Positions 35,438-45,336 are shown, counted from the first letter of the stretch. The stretch is DNA of 64,000 nucleotides from Aster yellows witches'-broom phytoplasma AYWB (GCF_000012225.1 NC_007716.1:558001-622000); one strand, 5' to 3'. Numbers and translations are program-made. Notes: generated by a model not told the origin, from the sequence alone.

Positions 35438-37297
35438 CTATTGGACAATATCTTTAGGAGTTAAATATAAGAAATTAGTTTTTTTGGTTTTACCAATAAG
35501 TCCTTTCAAAATTTTTACCATTACCCAAGTATCTTGTTTGCAATATTGTTCTAAGGCTTGAAATTGCGCTTGAAATTTTAAAGGAGACATTTGAGGAAGT
35601 TGAATGTAAGTTAAAAAAGCCTCAATACCATTTTGAATAACTAAATTTTGATAATTCAGATTGCAAAATAAAGGAGTAATTTTTTTGATAGAAAAAGAGC
35701 CTTGTAAATGGGGATGATAAAAATTAATGCCTGCGGCTTGTTCGGAATCAAATCCTAGGTTTTGATAAAAAGTTTTGCTGCCTTTTAGAATGTCTTTAAG
35801 GTCAAAAATACGCGCAATAAGATTTTGGATTTGGAAGGAATATTCAGGAAAAAGCAAAGATAATTCTTGAAGCCGTGTTTTTTCAAAAGCTTTATGATAA
35901 ACAATAATGGAACCTCCATCATCTAAAATGGCATTGGTTAGTTTTTCTAATAAGGTTTTTCTGTGATCAGAGTGATTGGGTGCCAAAAAAGAAACGTGAT
36001 TTTTATCTTTATCGCACAAACCAGGGGCTTTTTCAATGTGAAGTGAAAATTGAAATAAGGATTGAGTGTAGGGTTTTTCGCCCTTAAATCTAGGAAAAGG
36101 AGAAGGAAAAGCTTCAAAATCTAAATAATAAAGAGGATATTTTAAGGTTTGCAAACCTGCTTTAATCTTATCAAAACAATAATAAGGAATCTTTTTTTGG
36201 GTAACTTTTTGTTGCACTTTATTATCAAAACGATTCAACCAAGCAAAAGGGATATCAAAAACATGATAATATTGTTGCAAAATTAACTGTTGTATTTCGT
36301 ATTTTTGTTTTTTTTGGGAGTCAAAAAAACCTAAATGATTATAAAAATAAGTAAAAATACTATCTTTAGAAGGGATGTTTTCATAAAAATGAAGGATTTT
36401 TTCGGGCAACAAATAAGAAGCAAAAGTGCTTTTGGGCTTGGAAGTTTTGGAAGACAAATAAGAAATTAAAAGATTGGCATCATTTTCTAATATTTGAGTT
36501 ACTTGTTGAGTAATCAAAGTCAAATCAATAAAAGTAAGCAAGCTAGGATCCAAAGACTTATTGCAACTTCTTTTGTCATCCAAAACATAATCCGAATTAA
36601 GAACTACCAAATAATACTCTATTTTTTTCTTTTTTTGTGCCTCAGTTAAATTATTTTCAATTACCCATCTTTGATAAGTTAAATCATAGATGTATTTTCC
36701 TTCTTCTGATTCAGGATTAAAAAAAGTTTGCATTTTTTTTTGATAAGATAGATTTCCTTGATTGGAAACCTTGAAAAAAGGCGATAAAGTGTTAGGGTTT
36801 GTATAATGGAAAAAAGGCATTTTTTCTTTGTTATCATTTACAAATTGCAATTTTAAAAATTTTTTGCTAGTAGTAGTTTTAGTTTCAAAAATACGAATAG
36901 TGGTTTGGTCTTCTTGATATCCATCTAAAAAACAATAAAATTGATATCCTTGTTTATTCATTTGAAACTTTTTTTGTTGATGAGTTTCCAAAGAAAAAAT
37001 AACTTCTCCTGGAAAATGTTTTTCCAAATAAGAACTTACCAAAAGCTCTAATTGTTTGTAATAAGGTTGCATAATGGCTAAATGTTTTTGGTTTAAAAAA
37101 GCTTGATATTCTTCTTGCTCACTTAGATTTTCTTGTAAAAAAGCAAGTTTTTTAGCATAAGTTTCTTCTTTAATTAAATCTTTGAGTTCATTGGAAAAAT
37201 CCAAAAGAAACTGAGATTTATTTTGATACAAAAACTTAAAATTCAAATATTTTAAAACTTTTAAAAACTTAATAAAACGAGTTTTAGAAATTTTCAT
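35438..37297 (-). CDS. DUF2779 protein: putative PD-(D/E)XK plus DEDD-type nuclease fusion
   Basis: Exact function unknown. The C-terminal half is a DUF2779 domain with an RNase-H/DnaQ-like order of acidic motifs: YYLDFEAFPS (D393, E395), YHKAFEKTRLQELS (469-480), FDLKDIL (D499) and EQYCKQDTWVMVKIL (D589), like Exo I, II and III of DEDD exonucleases. The N-terminal half has FLDGYQED followed by IRIFETKTTTS (D125, E138, K140), the layout of a PD-(D/E)XK nuclease of the Cas4/RecB type. The start KTRFIKFLKVLKYLNF resembles relatives with a cysteine where V14 stands, so an iron-sulfur cluster is probably lost. 619 residues; single gene, no repair neighbours. Confidence 0.7.
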   Translation of the reverse strand: MKISKTRFIKFLKVLKYLNFKFLYQNKSQFLLDFSNELKDLIKEETYAKKLAFLQENLSEQEEYQAFLNQKHLAIMQPYYKQLELLVSSYLEKHFPGEVIFSLETHQQKKFQMNKQGYQFYCFLDGYQEDQTTIRIFETKTTTSKKFLKLQFVNDNKEKMPFFHYTNPNTLSPFFKVSNQGNLSYQKKMQTFFNPESEEGKYIYDLTYQRWVIENNLTEAQKKKKIEYYLVVLNSDYVLDDKRSCNKSLDPSLLTFIDLTLITQQVTQILENDANLLISYLSSKTSKPKSTFASYLLPEKILHFYENIPSKDSIFTYFYNHLGFFDSQKKQKYEIQQLILQQYYHVFDIPFAWLNRFDNKVQQKVTQKKIPYYCFDKIKAGLQTLKYPLYYLDFEAFPSPFPRFKGEKPYTQSLFQFSLHIEKAPGLCDKDKNHVSFLAPNHSDHRKTLLEKLTNAILDDGGSIIVYHKAFEKTRLQELSLLFPEYSFQIQNLIARIFDLKDILKGSKTFYQNLGFDSEQAAGINFYHPHLQGSFSIKKITPLFCNLNYQNLVIQNGIEAFLTYIQLPQMSPLKFQAQFQALEQYCKQDTWVMVKILKGLIGKTKKTNFLYLTPKDIVQ

Positions 37298-37411
37298 TCA
37301 TATGTCCTTAATTATTGTCTAATTTGATATCTGCATAAAAGCAAAAAATACAAAATATTAATCAATTTGATTTTGTTTAATTGTTTTTTTACTCATTAAA
37401 AAATACAAGAG

Positions 37412-37870
37412 TTATTGTTTTTTATTAAAGTTTTTTAATGTTTTTTGAATACGCAATTTAGCATTAAAATCTTTTAAAGCATTTCTTTTATCATGTTTTT
37501 TCTTGCCTTTAGCTAAGGCAATTTCTAATTTAACTAAATTTTTATTAAAATAAACTTTCAAAGGAATAACAGACAATTTTTCAGTTTTGATTTTTTTTTG
37601 AATTTGGATAATTTCATATTTTTGCAACAAAAGCTTTTTAGTTCTATTTTCATCATATACCAAACAACAACTAAAAGGATATTTTAAAATAGTCATATTC
37701 ACTATAAAAACTTCTTCATTTTTGATATGAATATAGGAGTTTAATAAATTAATTTTTCCTATTCTAATTGATTTTACTTCACTCCCTAATAATTTAATTC
37801 CTGCTTGATATTTTTTTTTTTCTAAAGAATAATCATAAAATGCTTTTTTATTAGTGATAATTGTTTTCAT
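37412..37870 (-). CDS. smpB: SsrA-binding protein SmpB
   Basis: Brings tmRNA to stalled ribosomes. The 152-residue protein has [40 protein letters not shown] and the C-terminal basic tail ending [18 protein letters not shown]; the residues [12 protein letters not shown] are the family's hallmark. Full length. The tmRNA gene itself was not found in this window. Confidence 0.95.
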   Translation of the reverse strand: MKTIITNKKAFYDYSLEKKKYQAGIKLLGSEVKSIRIGKINLLNSYIHIKNEEVFIVNMTILKYPFSCCLVYDENRTKKLLLQKYEIIQIQKKIKTEKLSVIPLKVYFNKNLVKLEIALAKGKKKHDKRNALKDFNAKLRIQKTLKNFNKKQ

Positions 37871-38108
37871 AATTTAAACTTTTCCTTTGCAAAACGAAAT
37901 AAATACAATAATCAAATTTGAGTTAGTAAGTATTGTTTCAAAAATAATTTTGTTGTAAAGTAAATATTTATAACCAATATTATTGTGAAATCTTGTTTTC
38001 TTTTTTAAACACTTTAATCAAATATTTAATTACAATTGAGTCTTATCAAAACTAAAAAAATCATTTTTTCAAAAAATAAATTTTATTTGCAAAAATATAA
38101 GAAGGCCC

Positions 38109-38663
38109 TTATTGCTTTTTTTCTTTCTTTAAAGAAGGTTTAATAACTTTTTGATAAGTTAAAAGACTTGTTTCAATAGCACTAAATGCTGATTGTTTAT
38201 CTTGTATAGCTTCAATAACTACTTTTTTCTTTTCTAAAGTTTTGTAATTTTCAAAAAAATGCTTAATTTCTGCAATCATGGGCAAAGGCATATCTTTTAA
38301 ATCTTGTAAATGAGAAAAATGCTTATCAAAAACAGGAACTGCAATTACTTTTTCATCTAATTCATTATTATCAATCATTTTAATTACTCCTAAAGGACGA
38401 CATTTTACCAAAGTCATAGGATCTAGGATTTCTTGAGATAACACCAAAACATCTAAAGGATCGTTGTCTTCACAATGAGTTAAAGGAACAAAACCATAAT
38501 TAATCGGATAACGAAAAGCAGTTGTCAAAAAACGATCAAGCAACAAAAGACCTGTTTCTTTATCAATCTCATATTTTTTTTTACTTCCTTGAGAAATTTC
38601 AATAACTACTATAAACTCTTCTTTAGTAATTCTTTCGGGATTAATATCATGTAATATATTCAT
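38109..38663 (-). CDS. ppa: Inorganic pyrophosphatase (family I)
   Basis: Hydrolyses pyrophosphate, pulling biosynthesis forward. The 184-residue protein has YEIDKETGLLLLDRFL, RYPINYGFVPLTHCEDNDPL with the signature DPLDVLVLSQE (metal-binding aspartates) and VIAVPVFDKHF. Full length with a basic C-terminus. It lies between smpB and a TrmH gene. Confidence 0.96.
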   Translation of the reverse strand: MNILHDINPERITKEEFIVVIEISQGSKKKYEIDKETGLLLLDRFLTTAFRYPINYGFVPLTHCEDNDPLDVLVLSQEILDPMTLVKCRPLGVIKMIDNNELDEKVIAVPVFDKHFSHLQDLKDMPLPMIAEIKHFFENYKTLEKKKVVIEAIQDKQSAFSAIETSLLTYQKVIKPSLKKEKKQ

Positions 38664-38731
38664 TTTTAAACCTCTTTATTATTTTATTTATTTTATAATT
38701 TTTTTGCAATGAAATCTTTTTTCTTTGGTAA

Positions 38732-39436
38732 TTACAAAAGATACATTAAAATGCTTCCTGCAACTGCAACATTTAGGCTTTCGACATTTTGGGTGAAAAT
38801 ATTTACAAAATAATCAGAAAGGCCTTCTGTTTCCGAAGAAATCCCTTGCCCTTCATTACCTAAAACTAATACTTTTTTAGGATGTTTTTTAGCATCTTTT
38901 ATAGTAATATTGGATTTTTGGGGAAAAGCACTAAAAATAGAATAGTTTTGTTCTTTAACTTCTTCTAAAAAAGATTTGGTACTTCCTCTTTTTAAGGAAA
39001 GCGAAAATAAGGCACCTTGACTTGATCTAATGGTTTTTTCATGATAAAAATCAGCACTATGAAAACTGGCAAAAACTTGATTAAACCCAAAAGCACTAGC
39101 AGAACGCATTAAAACTCCTAAATTAGCAGGGTCTTGAATATCATCCAAAACTAAAATTTTATCAGACAATAAATTGTTCTCTGAGATAGGTTTACAAAGA
39201 GCCATTTGATCAAAGACAGTTTTAGTTTGAGATAATTCTTTCATCAAAGAAGACTCAATAAAAGTCCCTGGTTTTTCTTCATTAGAAGTAAAAATGGCAA
39301 CAACAGCGTTATTTTTTTGTGCTTGTTCAATAAGATGATCACCATATACTAAAAATTGTTGATATAAATCGCGATATTTTTTTAATTGTAATTTTTTTAA
39401 TTTTTTAAAAGTAGAATTTTGTTTCGATGTAATCAT
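38732..39436 (-). CDS. TrmH/SpoU family RNA 2'-O-methyltransferase
   Basis: SPOUT-fold methyltransferase acting on rRNA or tRNA; the exact base is unknown. The 234-residue protein has an N-terminal RNA-binding substrate domain (residues 1-90) and motif 1 LDDIQDPANLGVLMRSASAFG, motif 2 VLVLGNEGQGIS and motif 3 VESLNVAVAGSILMYL, the knotted SAM-binding site. Full length. Neighbours are ppa and thiI. Confidence 0.92.
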   Translation of the reverse strand: MITSKQNSTFKKLKKLQLKKYRDLYQQFLVYGDHLIEQAQKNNAVVAIFTSNEEKPGTFIESSLMKELSQTKTVFDQMALCKPISENNLLSDKILVLDDIQDPANLGVLMRSASAFGFNQVFASFHSADFYHEKTIRSSQGALFSLSLKRGSTKSFLEEVKEQNYSIFSAFPQKSNITIKDAKKHPKKVLVLGNEGQGISSETEGLSDYFVNIFTQNVESLNVAVAGSILMYLL

Positions 39437-39514
39437 AAATTTTCCTTTGATAAAATTGTTCCCTTTTTAAGATCTTTTTAAATATTATTTTATTGTTTTT
39501 TTATCTTTTGCATT

Positions 39515-40807
39515 TTAATATTGACTTACAATAGTTTGCTCTGGATTTTGTTCGCAAAAATGCTTAATTGCTTCTTTTACATCAAAAAAACCATAATCAC
39601 AGATTTTAAATTGCAAATGTTGGTTTATATTGAGAGTAATTGTATTTTTCAAAGCATCATTTAATAATGCAAAATAATCTATTTTTTGCTCTTCTCTTTT
39701 AGTTTTTAGAATAGTTGGTTTAGTGGCAGGATTTTGAGGCAAATAAAGAGTACAACAATCATGAAAAGCACGAATAGAAATATCAAAAGTATCAATTTGT
39801 TTAGCTATTTTAATTATTTCATTTTTATCCATAGTAACTAATGGTCTTAAAATAGTCATATTTGTTACTTGAGTAATTGTTTGCATGCTTTCCAAAGTTT
39901 GACTTGCTACTTGTCCTACTGATTCGCCATTAATTAAACATAAATGATTTTTTTGACAAGCAAATTGAGAAGCTAAACGATACATCATCCGACGCATAAT
40001 ATTAATGATATAAGAATCTAGAACTGTTTTAGTAATTTTTTCTTGAAAATATCTAAAAGGCACTAAATGCAATTTAATTTGATTACCAAAAGCATAACGA
40101 CTCAAAACTTTAGCTAAATCAATTACTTTTTGGATTGATTCTAAAGGAGTTAAAGGGCTGGACTCAAAATGTAATAACTCTACTGTAATACCTTTTCTCA
40201 TTGCTAAATAAGCAGCTACAGGAGAATCAATGCCACCACTCATCAAAACAGTTCCTCTACCTCCAGAAGAAGCAGGAAACCCTCCTAAAGCTTGAGTTTC
40301 ATCACTTTTCAAATAAAGATAAGTATTTTCTTTTCTAATAATAACATGCAAAATAACTTGAGGATTTTTAACATCAACTATTAATTTGCCTTCAAACTGA
40401 TTTAAAATTAAAGGAGCAATTTGTTGGGTGATTTCCAAACTTTTTAAAGGAAAGCTTTTATCTTTTCTAGTGGTTTCTATTTTAAAAGAAGTATTTTTTG
40501 TAATTTTTTCTTGCAACAACGAACAAGTTTTTTGAACAATATCATCTAATTGTCTGCTTGCTTGACTTACTACAACAAAAGAAGAAATCCCTGATACATA
40601 AGACAATCTTTTAAGAATTTCTTTTTCTAAATTTACATCATAAATATATTCTAAATAAGCATAATCATGTTTAAAATACATTTGAACGTTGCAAAGATCT
40701 TTAATTTTATTTTGCAATAATTGCCTTAATGTATTAATGAAAGCTTTTTTATTTTTTCTTTTTAAAAATAATTCTCCAAATCTAATTAAAATTTTTTTCT
40801 GATACAT
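39515..40807 (-). CDS. thiI: tRNA 4-thiouridine synthase ThiI
   Basis: Makes 4-thiouridine at tRNA position 8 and can feed thiazole synthesis. The roughly 430-residue protein has the NFLD/THUMP domains (1-165, IRFGELFLKRKNKKAF at the start) and the PP-loop domain with VLMSGGIDSPVAAYLAMRKG and INGESVGQVASQTL; no rhodanese domain, as in Bacillus. The frame also extends to a GTG four codons upstream, but GAGGAA just before the ATG at 40805-40807 favours that start. It precedes a decayed island. Confidence 0.93.
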   Translation of the reverse strand: MYQKKILIRFGELFLKRKNKKAFINTLRQLLQNKIKDLCNVQMYFKHDYAYLEYIYDVNLEKEILKRLSYVSGISSFVVVSQASRQLDDIVQKTCSLLQEKITKNTSFKIETTRKDKSFPLKSLEITQQIAPLILNQFEGKLIVDVKNPQVILHVIIRKENTYLYLKSDETQALGGFPASSGGRGTVLMSGGIDSPVAAYLAMRKGITVELLHFESSPLTPLESIQKVIDLAKVLSRYAFGNQIKLHLVPFRYFQEKITKTVLDSYIINIMRRMMYRLASQFACQKNHLCLINGESVGQVASQTLESMQTITQVTNMTILRPLVTMDKNEIIKIAKQIDTFDISIRAFHDCCTLYLPQNPATKPTILKTKREEQKIDYFALLNDALKNTITLNINQHLQFKICDYGFFDVKEAIKHFCEQNPEQTIVSQY

Positions 40808-41002
40808 AAAGTTCCTCACATCAATATTTTGTGTATGAATATTTTTGAATAAATTATATTTAAATATCTTTATACAATTAAAATATTAAAATATAATAAC
40901 TTTTTACAGATTAATTATAACATGAATACAACTATTTTTGTGATACAACTGCATATTGATAAGTTTTTACCTTGAATACTACAATTATAAATTTATATAT
41001 CC

Positions 41003-41107
41003 TCATTTAATAATATATCTTTTTAAAAGGATTGTTTTTCTTCTAATTGTTCCAAAAAATTTATATTTTAATATATTTTTATCTTTTGTGAATTGTGATG
41101 TAATCAT
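41003..41107 (-). pseudogene. Short Lys-rich gene fragment
   Basis: A 34-residue minus-strand frame (MITSQFTKDKNILKYKFFG and on) starts at an ATG with a strong AAGGAG site but is cut off by TGA at 41003-41005. It lies in DNA full of remnants; likely the 5' end of a dead gene. Confidence 0.35.
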
Positions 41108-41191
41108 TGGTGCATTGCTCCTTTTTATTTTTTTATTCTTTGGTTTGGTTTCGGATTGTTTTATCTTTTAGACATTCAACTTGTGAGAGTT

Positions 41192-41892
41192 TTAAATTTT
41201 TTCTGGAGTGATGCCGAAACTTAAACAAATAACATTAAATTTGTTTTTGCTTAATTTGGTTTTTAATTTTTTAAGGAGTAATTCATCATGATTTACTTGT
41301 TTTAACCATAATTGATGTGGGTTGAGGTTTCTTATTCTATCGGGATCATAATTTTTTTCTTTGAAAATGATATTATTTGATTTGGTTTTTTGTTGGATTG
41401 AAGGTGAGTGACTTTTTCTTATTAGTTCATTGATTGCTGATTTTATGATTGGGGGTTATGTAAGCAATGAAGTCATAACCTAAATCTTGTTAATTATTGA
41501 GAGATTTGATTAATCCTAAGAATCCTTCTTAGTACAAATAATCTCTAATTAACAATTTAGGGCAATATTTGAATTTTGAACTATTTTTTTACTAAAGGTA
41601 AATGAAGTTCGTTTAAATGATTACAAATTTCTAAATTCTTTTTGTTTTTTAAAAAAATCTTTAAATAATTTTTATCTTAACATTTAGCCTTAAAGAGTTT
41701 TTAAAAAATAAAAGGTGTCTAAACTTTTGGAACAGCGCAAGATGATTGGTTTTTGTTGGTTCTAGTTAGGTTGGTGGATTTGGGTTTTACTTTTTTTCTT
41801 CTTGTTGCTTTCATGCGAAATAAGCTGTTCTAATTAACCCTACTAATAAAAATATTACAAAAAAAATTGTTGTTGTTTTGTTGTTTTGTCAT
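41192..41892 (-). pseudogene. Decayed island gene(s): small membrane protein start plus a longer protein tail
   Basis: From ATG 41890-41892, preceded by AAGGAG, conceptual translation gives an Asn-rich start and a membrane helix (FFVIFLLVGLIRTAYF) broken by frameshift and stops. Further on, in varied frames, are LHLPLVKK, GFLGLIKSLNN, LGYDFIAYITPNHK and finally a good 75-residue frame containing KEKNYDPDRIRNLNPHQLWL and CLSFGITPEKI to a TAA at 41192-41194. Many stops and frameshifts. It may be two dead genes. Relation to genes of phytoplasma mobile units is likely by style, but I cannot name the family. Confidence 0.5.
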
Positions 41893-42026
41893 TTTTAAAT
41901 GTTCTCCTTTTGGTGGTTTTTAGGGTTTATTATTTTTTGATCTTACCTTTATTTTACTCTTTTTTGCGTAAAAATCGCTCAAAAATAGTACTTTTTATCA
42001 ATAATATATCTTTTTATAAACAAAAA

Positions 42027-42056
42027 AAAGATTAACTTTTACAAAAGTTAATCTTT
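42027..42056 (-). terminator. Strong terminator after the uridine-kinase-like gene
   Basis: AAAGATTAACTTTT and AAAAGTTAATCTTT form a perfect inverted repeat of 14 bp around AC, followed on the minus strand by a run of T (A run at 42022-42029). It lies 33 bp after the gene. Confidence 0.88.
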
Positions 42057-42088
42057 CCATATAAAAAAATATTTAATTATAAAATAAT

Positions 42089-43729
42089 CTAAAAATAAAA
42101 AGGACTACCACCAATAAATTCTTTTAACAAAGACTCATGAAACACTAAATTAGAATCAAAAGATTTAAAAAAACTTAACAAATTTAAAAAATACTGAGCT
42201 TTATCAAAATACTTACTTGTTTCAGGAATTTGTAATAAAAAAGGAATCAAATATGGTTTTAAAACATTAAATTCATAAATTAATTCAGAATTAAAAACAA
42301 AATCAGCTTCTTTTTGAATAGGATAAATCCATCTAAACTCCCCTTTTCTCACAGAATCCCAAAACTCAAAAGTCCTTAAAATATTGGTATTCCTAGAAAT
42401 ATAATCTCTTATAGCTCTTCTTAAAAACCTTACATCGGTTAAATGTAAAGGATTGTGTAAATCTAGTGATAATTGATGTTGTGGAGAAATATAGATTTGA
42501 AATTTTTGTAATCTTGGAATAAAAGGAGTAAGTTTAGGGTTTATGGCATGCATTCCTTCTACTAAAATAATGTGATTATGGGTTTGAATATCTTTTTGGG
42601 TATGACTACGAGTAACAAAATCAAATTGTGGAATAGTAGTTTTTTTACAAGTAAGCAAATCATAGATATTTTGATTAAATAAAGGAATATTTAAGGCATC
42701 GATACTTTCAAAATCAAAGGAGGTGCCATCTTTTTCTTTGGGAATATCTTTCAAAGGCAAATAATAATTATCCATAGCAACAATAAAAGTAAAAATTCCT
42801 AAAGCTTGTAATTGTAATTGTAATCTTTTAGCAAACGTAGTTTTGCCACTAGAAGAAGGGCCTGAAATATTAATAATTTTAAGATTGGAAACGCGTTTAG
42901 CAATTTGGGTGCTTAATTGTTGCAACTGATTTTGATGATTAATTTCTGCAAGATTAATTAAATTGAATTGACTTTGAGCAGTTTGAGCAAATTGATTAAT
43001 TTGAGAAACATTTTGTATTTGAATAGTTTTTTTAAAAGCCAAACTTTGAGTAAGCATTTGTTCAAATAGAGGCTCTTGTTGAAAAAGAGGAATTTTTTCA
43101 TCACTAAAAGGAGTTACAAATTGAATAACAAACCCATTTTTATGATAAAATAAATTATATTTATCTAAATAACTAGTGTTAGGAACTAAACCTTGATACA
43201 TATAATTACAATAATTTTGGCAAAAATAAAGGGTGACAAAGGAAGGATTTTTTTGTTTGAGGAGACTAATTTTATCCCCAAACCCCAAAGATTGATAAAT
43301 TTGTAAGGCTTTTACAAGAGGCAATTTCTTTTTTGTAATATCTAATTTTTGATATACTAACAAGAGCATTTCTTCTTTGATTTGTTGAAACATTTCTGGC
43401 AAAAAAGTAATTTCTTTGGGAAAAGATGCCAAAATACTAGAAGAACTATAATAAGTAAAATGTAATGAAATATTTTCAAAAAGTTTGTAAGATGCCATAG
43501 CAACTAAATATCTTAAACTAGCTTCATAAATATTTACAGCCTCAGCGTGCCAAGCGCCTAAAAAAGCAATTTGATTGGTGGGGTCTTGCAATTTAAAGGT
43601 AAGTTCTTTTAATTTATTGTTTACTTTGGCAGCATAAACATTTTTAAGGTTTAATTGATTTTTTAAAGTCTCTAAACTAGTGTTTAAAGGAACATTTAAG
43701 ATGGTTTGATTATAATAAACTTTTAGCAC
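42089..43729 (-). CDS. TGS/ThrRS-like domain fused to uridine kinase-type P-loop kinase
   Basis: Putative nucleoside or small-molecule kinase. The 546-residue protein begins with a TGS domain (1-60) and a region like the second additional domain of threonyl-tRNA synthetase (60-230, with HAEAVNIYEASLRYLVAMAS), then a uridine kinase/PRK domain: Walker A GPSSSGKT (290-297), VAMDNYYLP, DALNIPLFNQN, ILVEGMHAI, and RFLRRAIRDYISR (lid). This fusion is known from Thermotoga and Firmicutes, role uncertain. Start codon is GTG (43727-43729) with AGAGGA upstream. A hairpin with T-run ends only 27 bp before the start. Confidence 0.88.
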   Translation of the reverse strand: MLKVYYNQTILNVPLNTSLETLKNQLNLKNVYAAKVNNKLKELTFKLQDPTNQIAFLGAWHAEAVNIYEASLRYLVAMASYKLFENISLHFTYYSSSSILASFPKEITFLPEMFQQIKEEMLLLVYQKLDITKKKLPLVKALQIYQSLGFGDKISLLKQKNPSFVTLYFCQNYCNYMYQGLVPNTSYLDKYNLFYHKNGFVIQFVTPFSDEKIPLFQQEPLFEQMLTQSLAFKKTIQIQNVSQINQFAQTAQSQFNLINLAEINHQNQLQQLSTQIAKRVSNLKIINISGPSSSGKTTFAKRLQLQLQALGIFTFIVAMDNYYLPLKDIPKEKDGTSFDFESIDALNIPLFNQNIYDLLTCKKTTIPQFDFVTRSHTQKDIQTHNHIILVEGMHAINPKLTPFIPRLQKFQIYISPQHQLSLDLHNPLHLTDVRFLRRAIRDYISRNTNILRTFEFWDSVRKGEFRWIYPIQKEADFVFNSELIYEFNVLKPYLIPFLLQIPETSKYFDKAQYFLNLLSFFKSFDSNLVFHESLLKEFIGGSPFYF

Positions 43730-43756
43730 GATTTCCTCTGATACTGATAATATATT

Positions 43757-43781
43757 AAAAACCTCAATTAAGAGGTCTTTT
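43757..43781 (-). terminator. Intrinsic terminator/attenuator between cysS and the uridine-kinase-like gene
   Basis: On the minus strand AAGACCTC and GAGGTTTT pair around a 6-nt loop, followed by TTTTT. It is about 140 bp after the cysS stop and about 28 bp before the GTG start. A possible promoter (TTGCAA, 16 bp, TAATTT) lies between cysS and the hairpin, which would make this a leader attenuator. Confidence 0.6.
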
Positions 43782-43918
43782 CCTAAATAAAATTATTGTA
43801 ATGTTTGTGGATTGCAATAAATAATATTGAAAAATAAAAAAAGGTAAAAAATAATTAAAATGTGGGGGCATGAATGAAAAATGATAAAGATTGCAAAAAA
43901 TAAAAAAAGGGTAATTTT

Positions 43919-45235
43919 TTAAATAAAGCCTTTATCTAATAATTGCTTTCTTAAAATATCTGCTTGGATAAAATCTCTGCATTTTCTTGCATCTTGCCAC
44001 AAAAAATATGTTTGTAAGTCTTTTTTTGTTGGTTTGTTAAATGGAATTGCAATTACTAAAGTATTTAAAATTAATAATAAAGAGTTTTGAAATTGAGATA
44101 ACTTATCCAAAATTTGGGTTTGATGGGCTCGTTTAATTATTTGTTCCATTAAATCAATTACTTTATGAGTAGCAAAATCATCTTGCATTAATTGATGAAA
44201 AAGCTGCATTATATCTTGGTCTAAGGTTTGACAAAAAAAATGATTAACTTTTAAATAAAAATTATTTTTAGTTAAAAAATAAGTTATTTTTTTGTATTTT
44301 TGTTGAGTTTGTTCCATTAAATCATAACTAAAATTAATTGGCTTACGATAATGAGTACTTAAAATTAAAAACTTTATTATACAAGGATTATATTGCTTTA
44401 ATAAATCTTTACACCAAATAATATTGCCTAAAGATTTAGACATTTTTTGATTTTGATAATCTAATCTTTCTACATGCATAAAAAAATTAGCTAGTTTTTG
44501 ATGACTATGGGCATGTGTTTGGGCAATTTCATTTTCGTGATGAGGAAATTTTAAATCTGTTCCTCCTCCATGAATATCCAAAGGCAATTTAAAAAGTTGT
44601 TCAATCATAGTTGCACATTCAGTATGCCAACCAGGACGCCCCGCAAACCAAGGGCTTGGGTATGTGATGCCTTGAGAAGTTTTTTTCCACAAAATAAAAT
44701 CTCCTGGAAATTCTTTTTGGGGGTCTAATTGTTTACGTACATTTTGTTTAAGTTGGGATAAATCTTGTTTTTTGAGTTTACCATAATCAGTGATTTTAGA
44801 TACACGAAAATATATTCCTTGATCAGTAAAATAAGCAAATCCTTGGTCTAAAAGAGTTTGAATGTATAAAATCATAGAATTGATATATTGAGTAGCTTGG
44901 GGTTTAAAATTAATGGTTTGGATATTAAGGGTTTCAAGGAGATTGTTAAAAGATTTAATATACTTATTGGCTAAATCTTTTTCCAAAACTTGGTTTTTAA
45001 GCGAAGTTTCAATAATTTTATCATCAATATCAGTAATATTCACTACATAATATACCTTAAATTTAAGCATTTCTAAATATCTTTTCACTGTATCAAAAAA
45101 AATTAAAGGTCTAGTGTTTCCTAAATGCAGGTGATTATAGACAGTAGGCCCACAAACATAAATGTTAATTTGGGGCGGATGGTCAGGTTTAAAAAATTCT
45201 TTTTTGCGAGTTAAAGAGTTATAAATTTGTAGCAT
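43919..45235 (-). CDS. cysS: Cysteinyl-tRNA synthetase
   Basis: Class I synthetase that charges tRNA-Cys. The 438-residue protein has the signature YVCGPTVYNHLHLGNTRP (HIGH box and zinc Cys), GWHTECATM and FPHHENEIAQT (further zinc ligands), the DALR-like helices and KMSKSLGN. Length is slightly short of typical because the C-terminal anticodon domain is compact. About 100 bp after gltX on the same strand, so likely co-transcribed. Confidence 0.97.
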   Translation of the reverse strand: MLQIYNSLTRKKEFFKPDHPPQINIYVCGPTVYNHLHLGNTRPLIFFDTVKRYLEMLKFKVYYVVNITDIDDKIIETSLKNQVLEKDLANKYIKSFNNLLETLNIQTINFKPQATQYINSMILYIQTLLDQGFAYFTDQGIYFRVSKITDYGKLKKQDLSQLKQNVRKQLDPQKEFPGDFILWKKTSQGITYPSPWFAGRPGWHTECATMIEQLFKLPLDIHGGGTDLKFPHHENEIAQTHAHSHQKLANFFMHVERLDYQNQKMSKSLGNIIWCKDLLKQYNPCIIKFLILSTHYRKPINFSYDLMEQTQQKYKKITYFLTKNNFYLKVNHFFCQTLDQDIMQLFHQLMQDDFATHKVIDLMEQIIKRAHQTQILDKLSQFQNSLLLILNTLVIAIPFNKPTKKDLQTYFLWQDARKCRDFIQADILRKQLLDKGFI

Positions 45236-45336
45236 TAAAGAAATCCTTTTTGTTTGGAAAATGGAATAAAGAAAAAAGAAATGATAAGTAAATGAAATTA
45301 ATTAATATATAAATATTATTTTTCAAATGGAATTAA

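Noticed and set aside
40956-41171. 71-codon plus-strand hydrophobic frame
   Set aside because: Opposite to a minus-strand fragment with a good ribosome site; hydrophobic only because of the T-rich strand.
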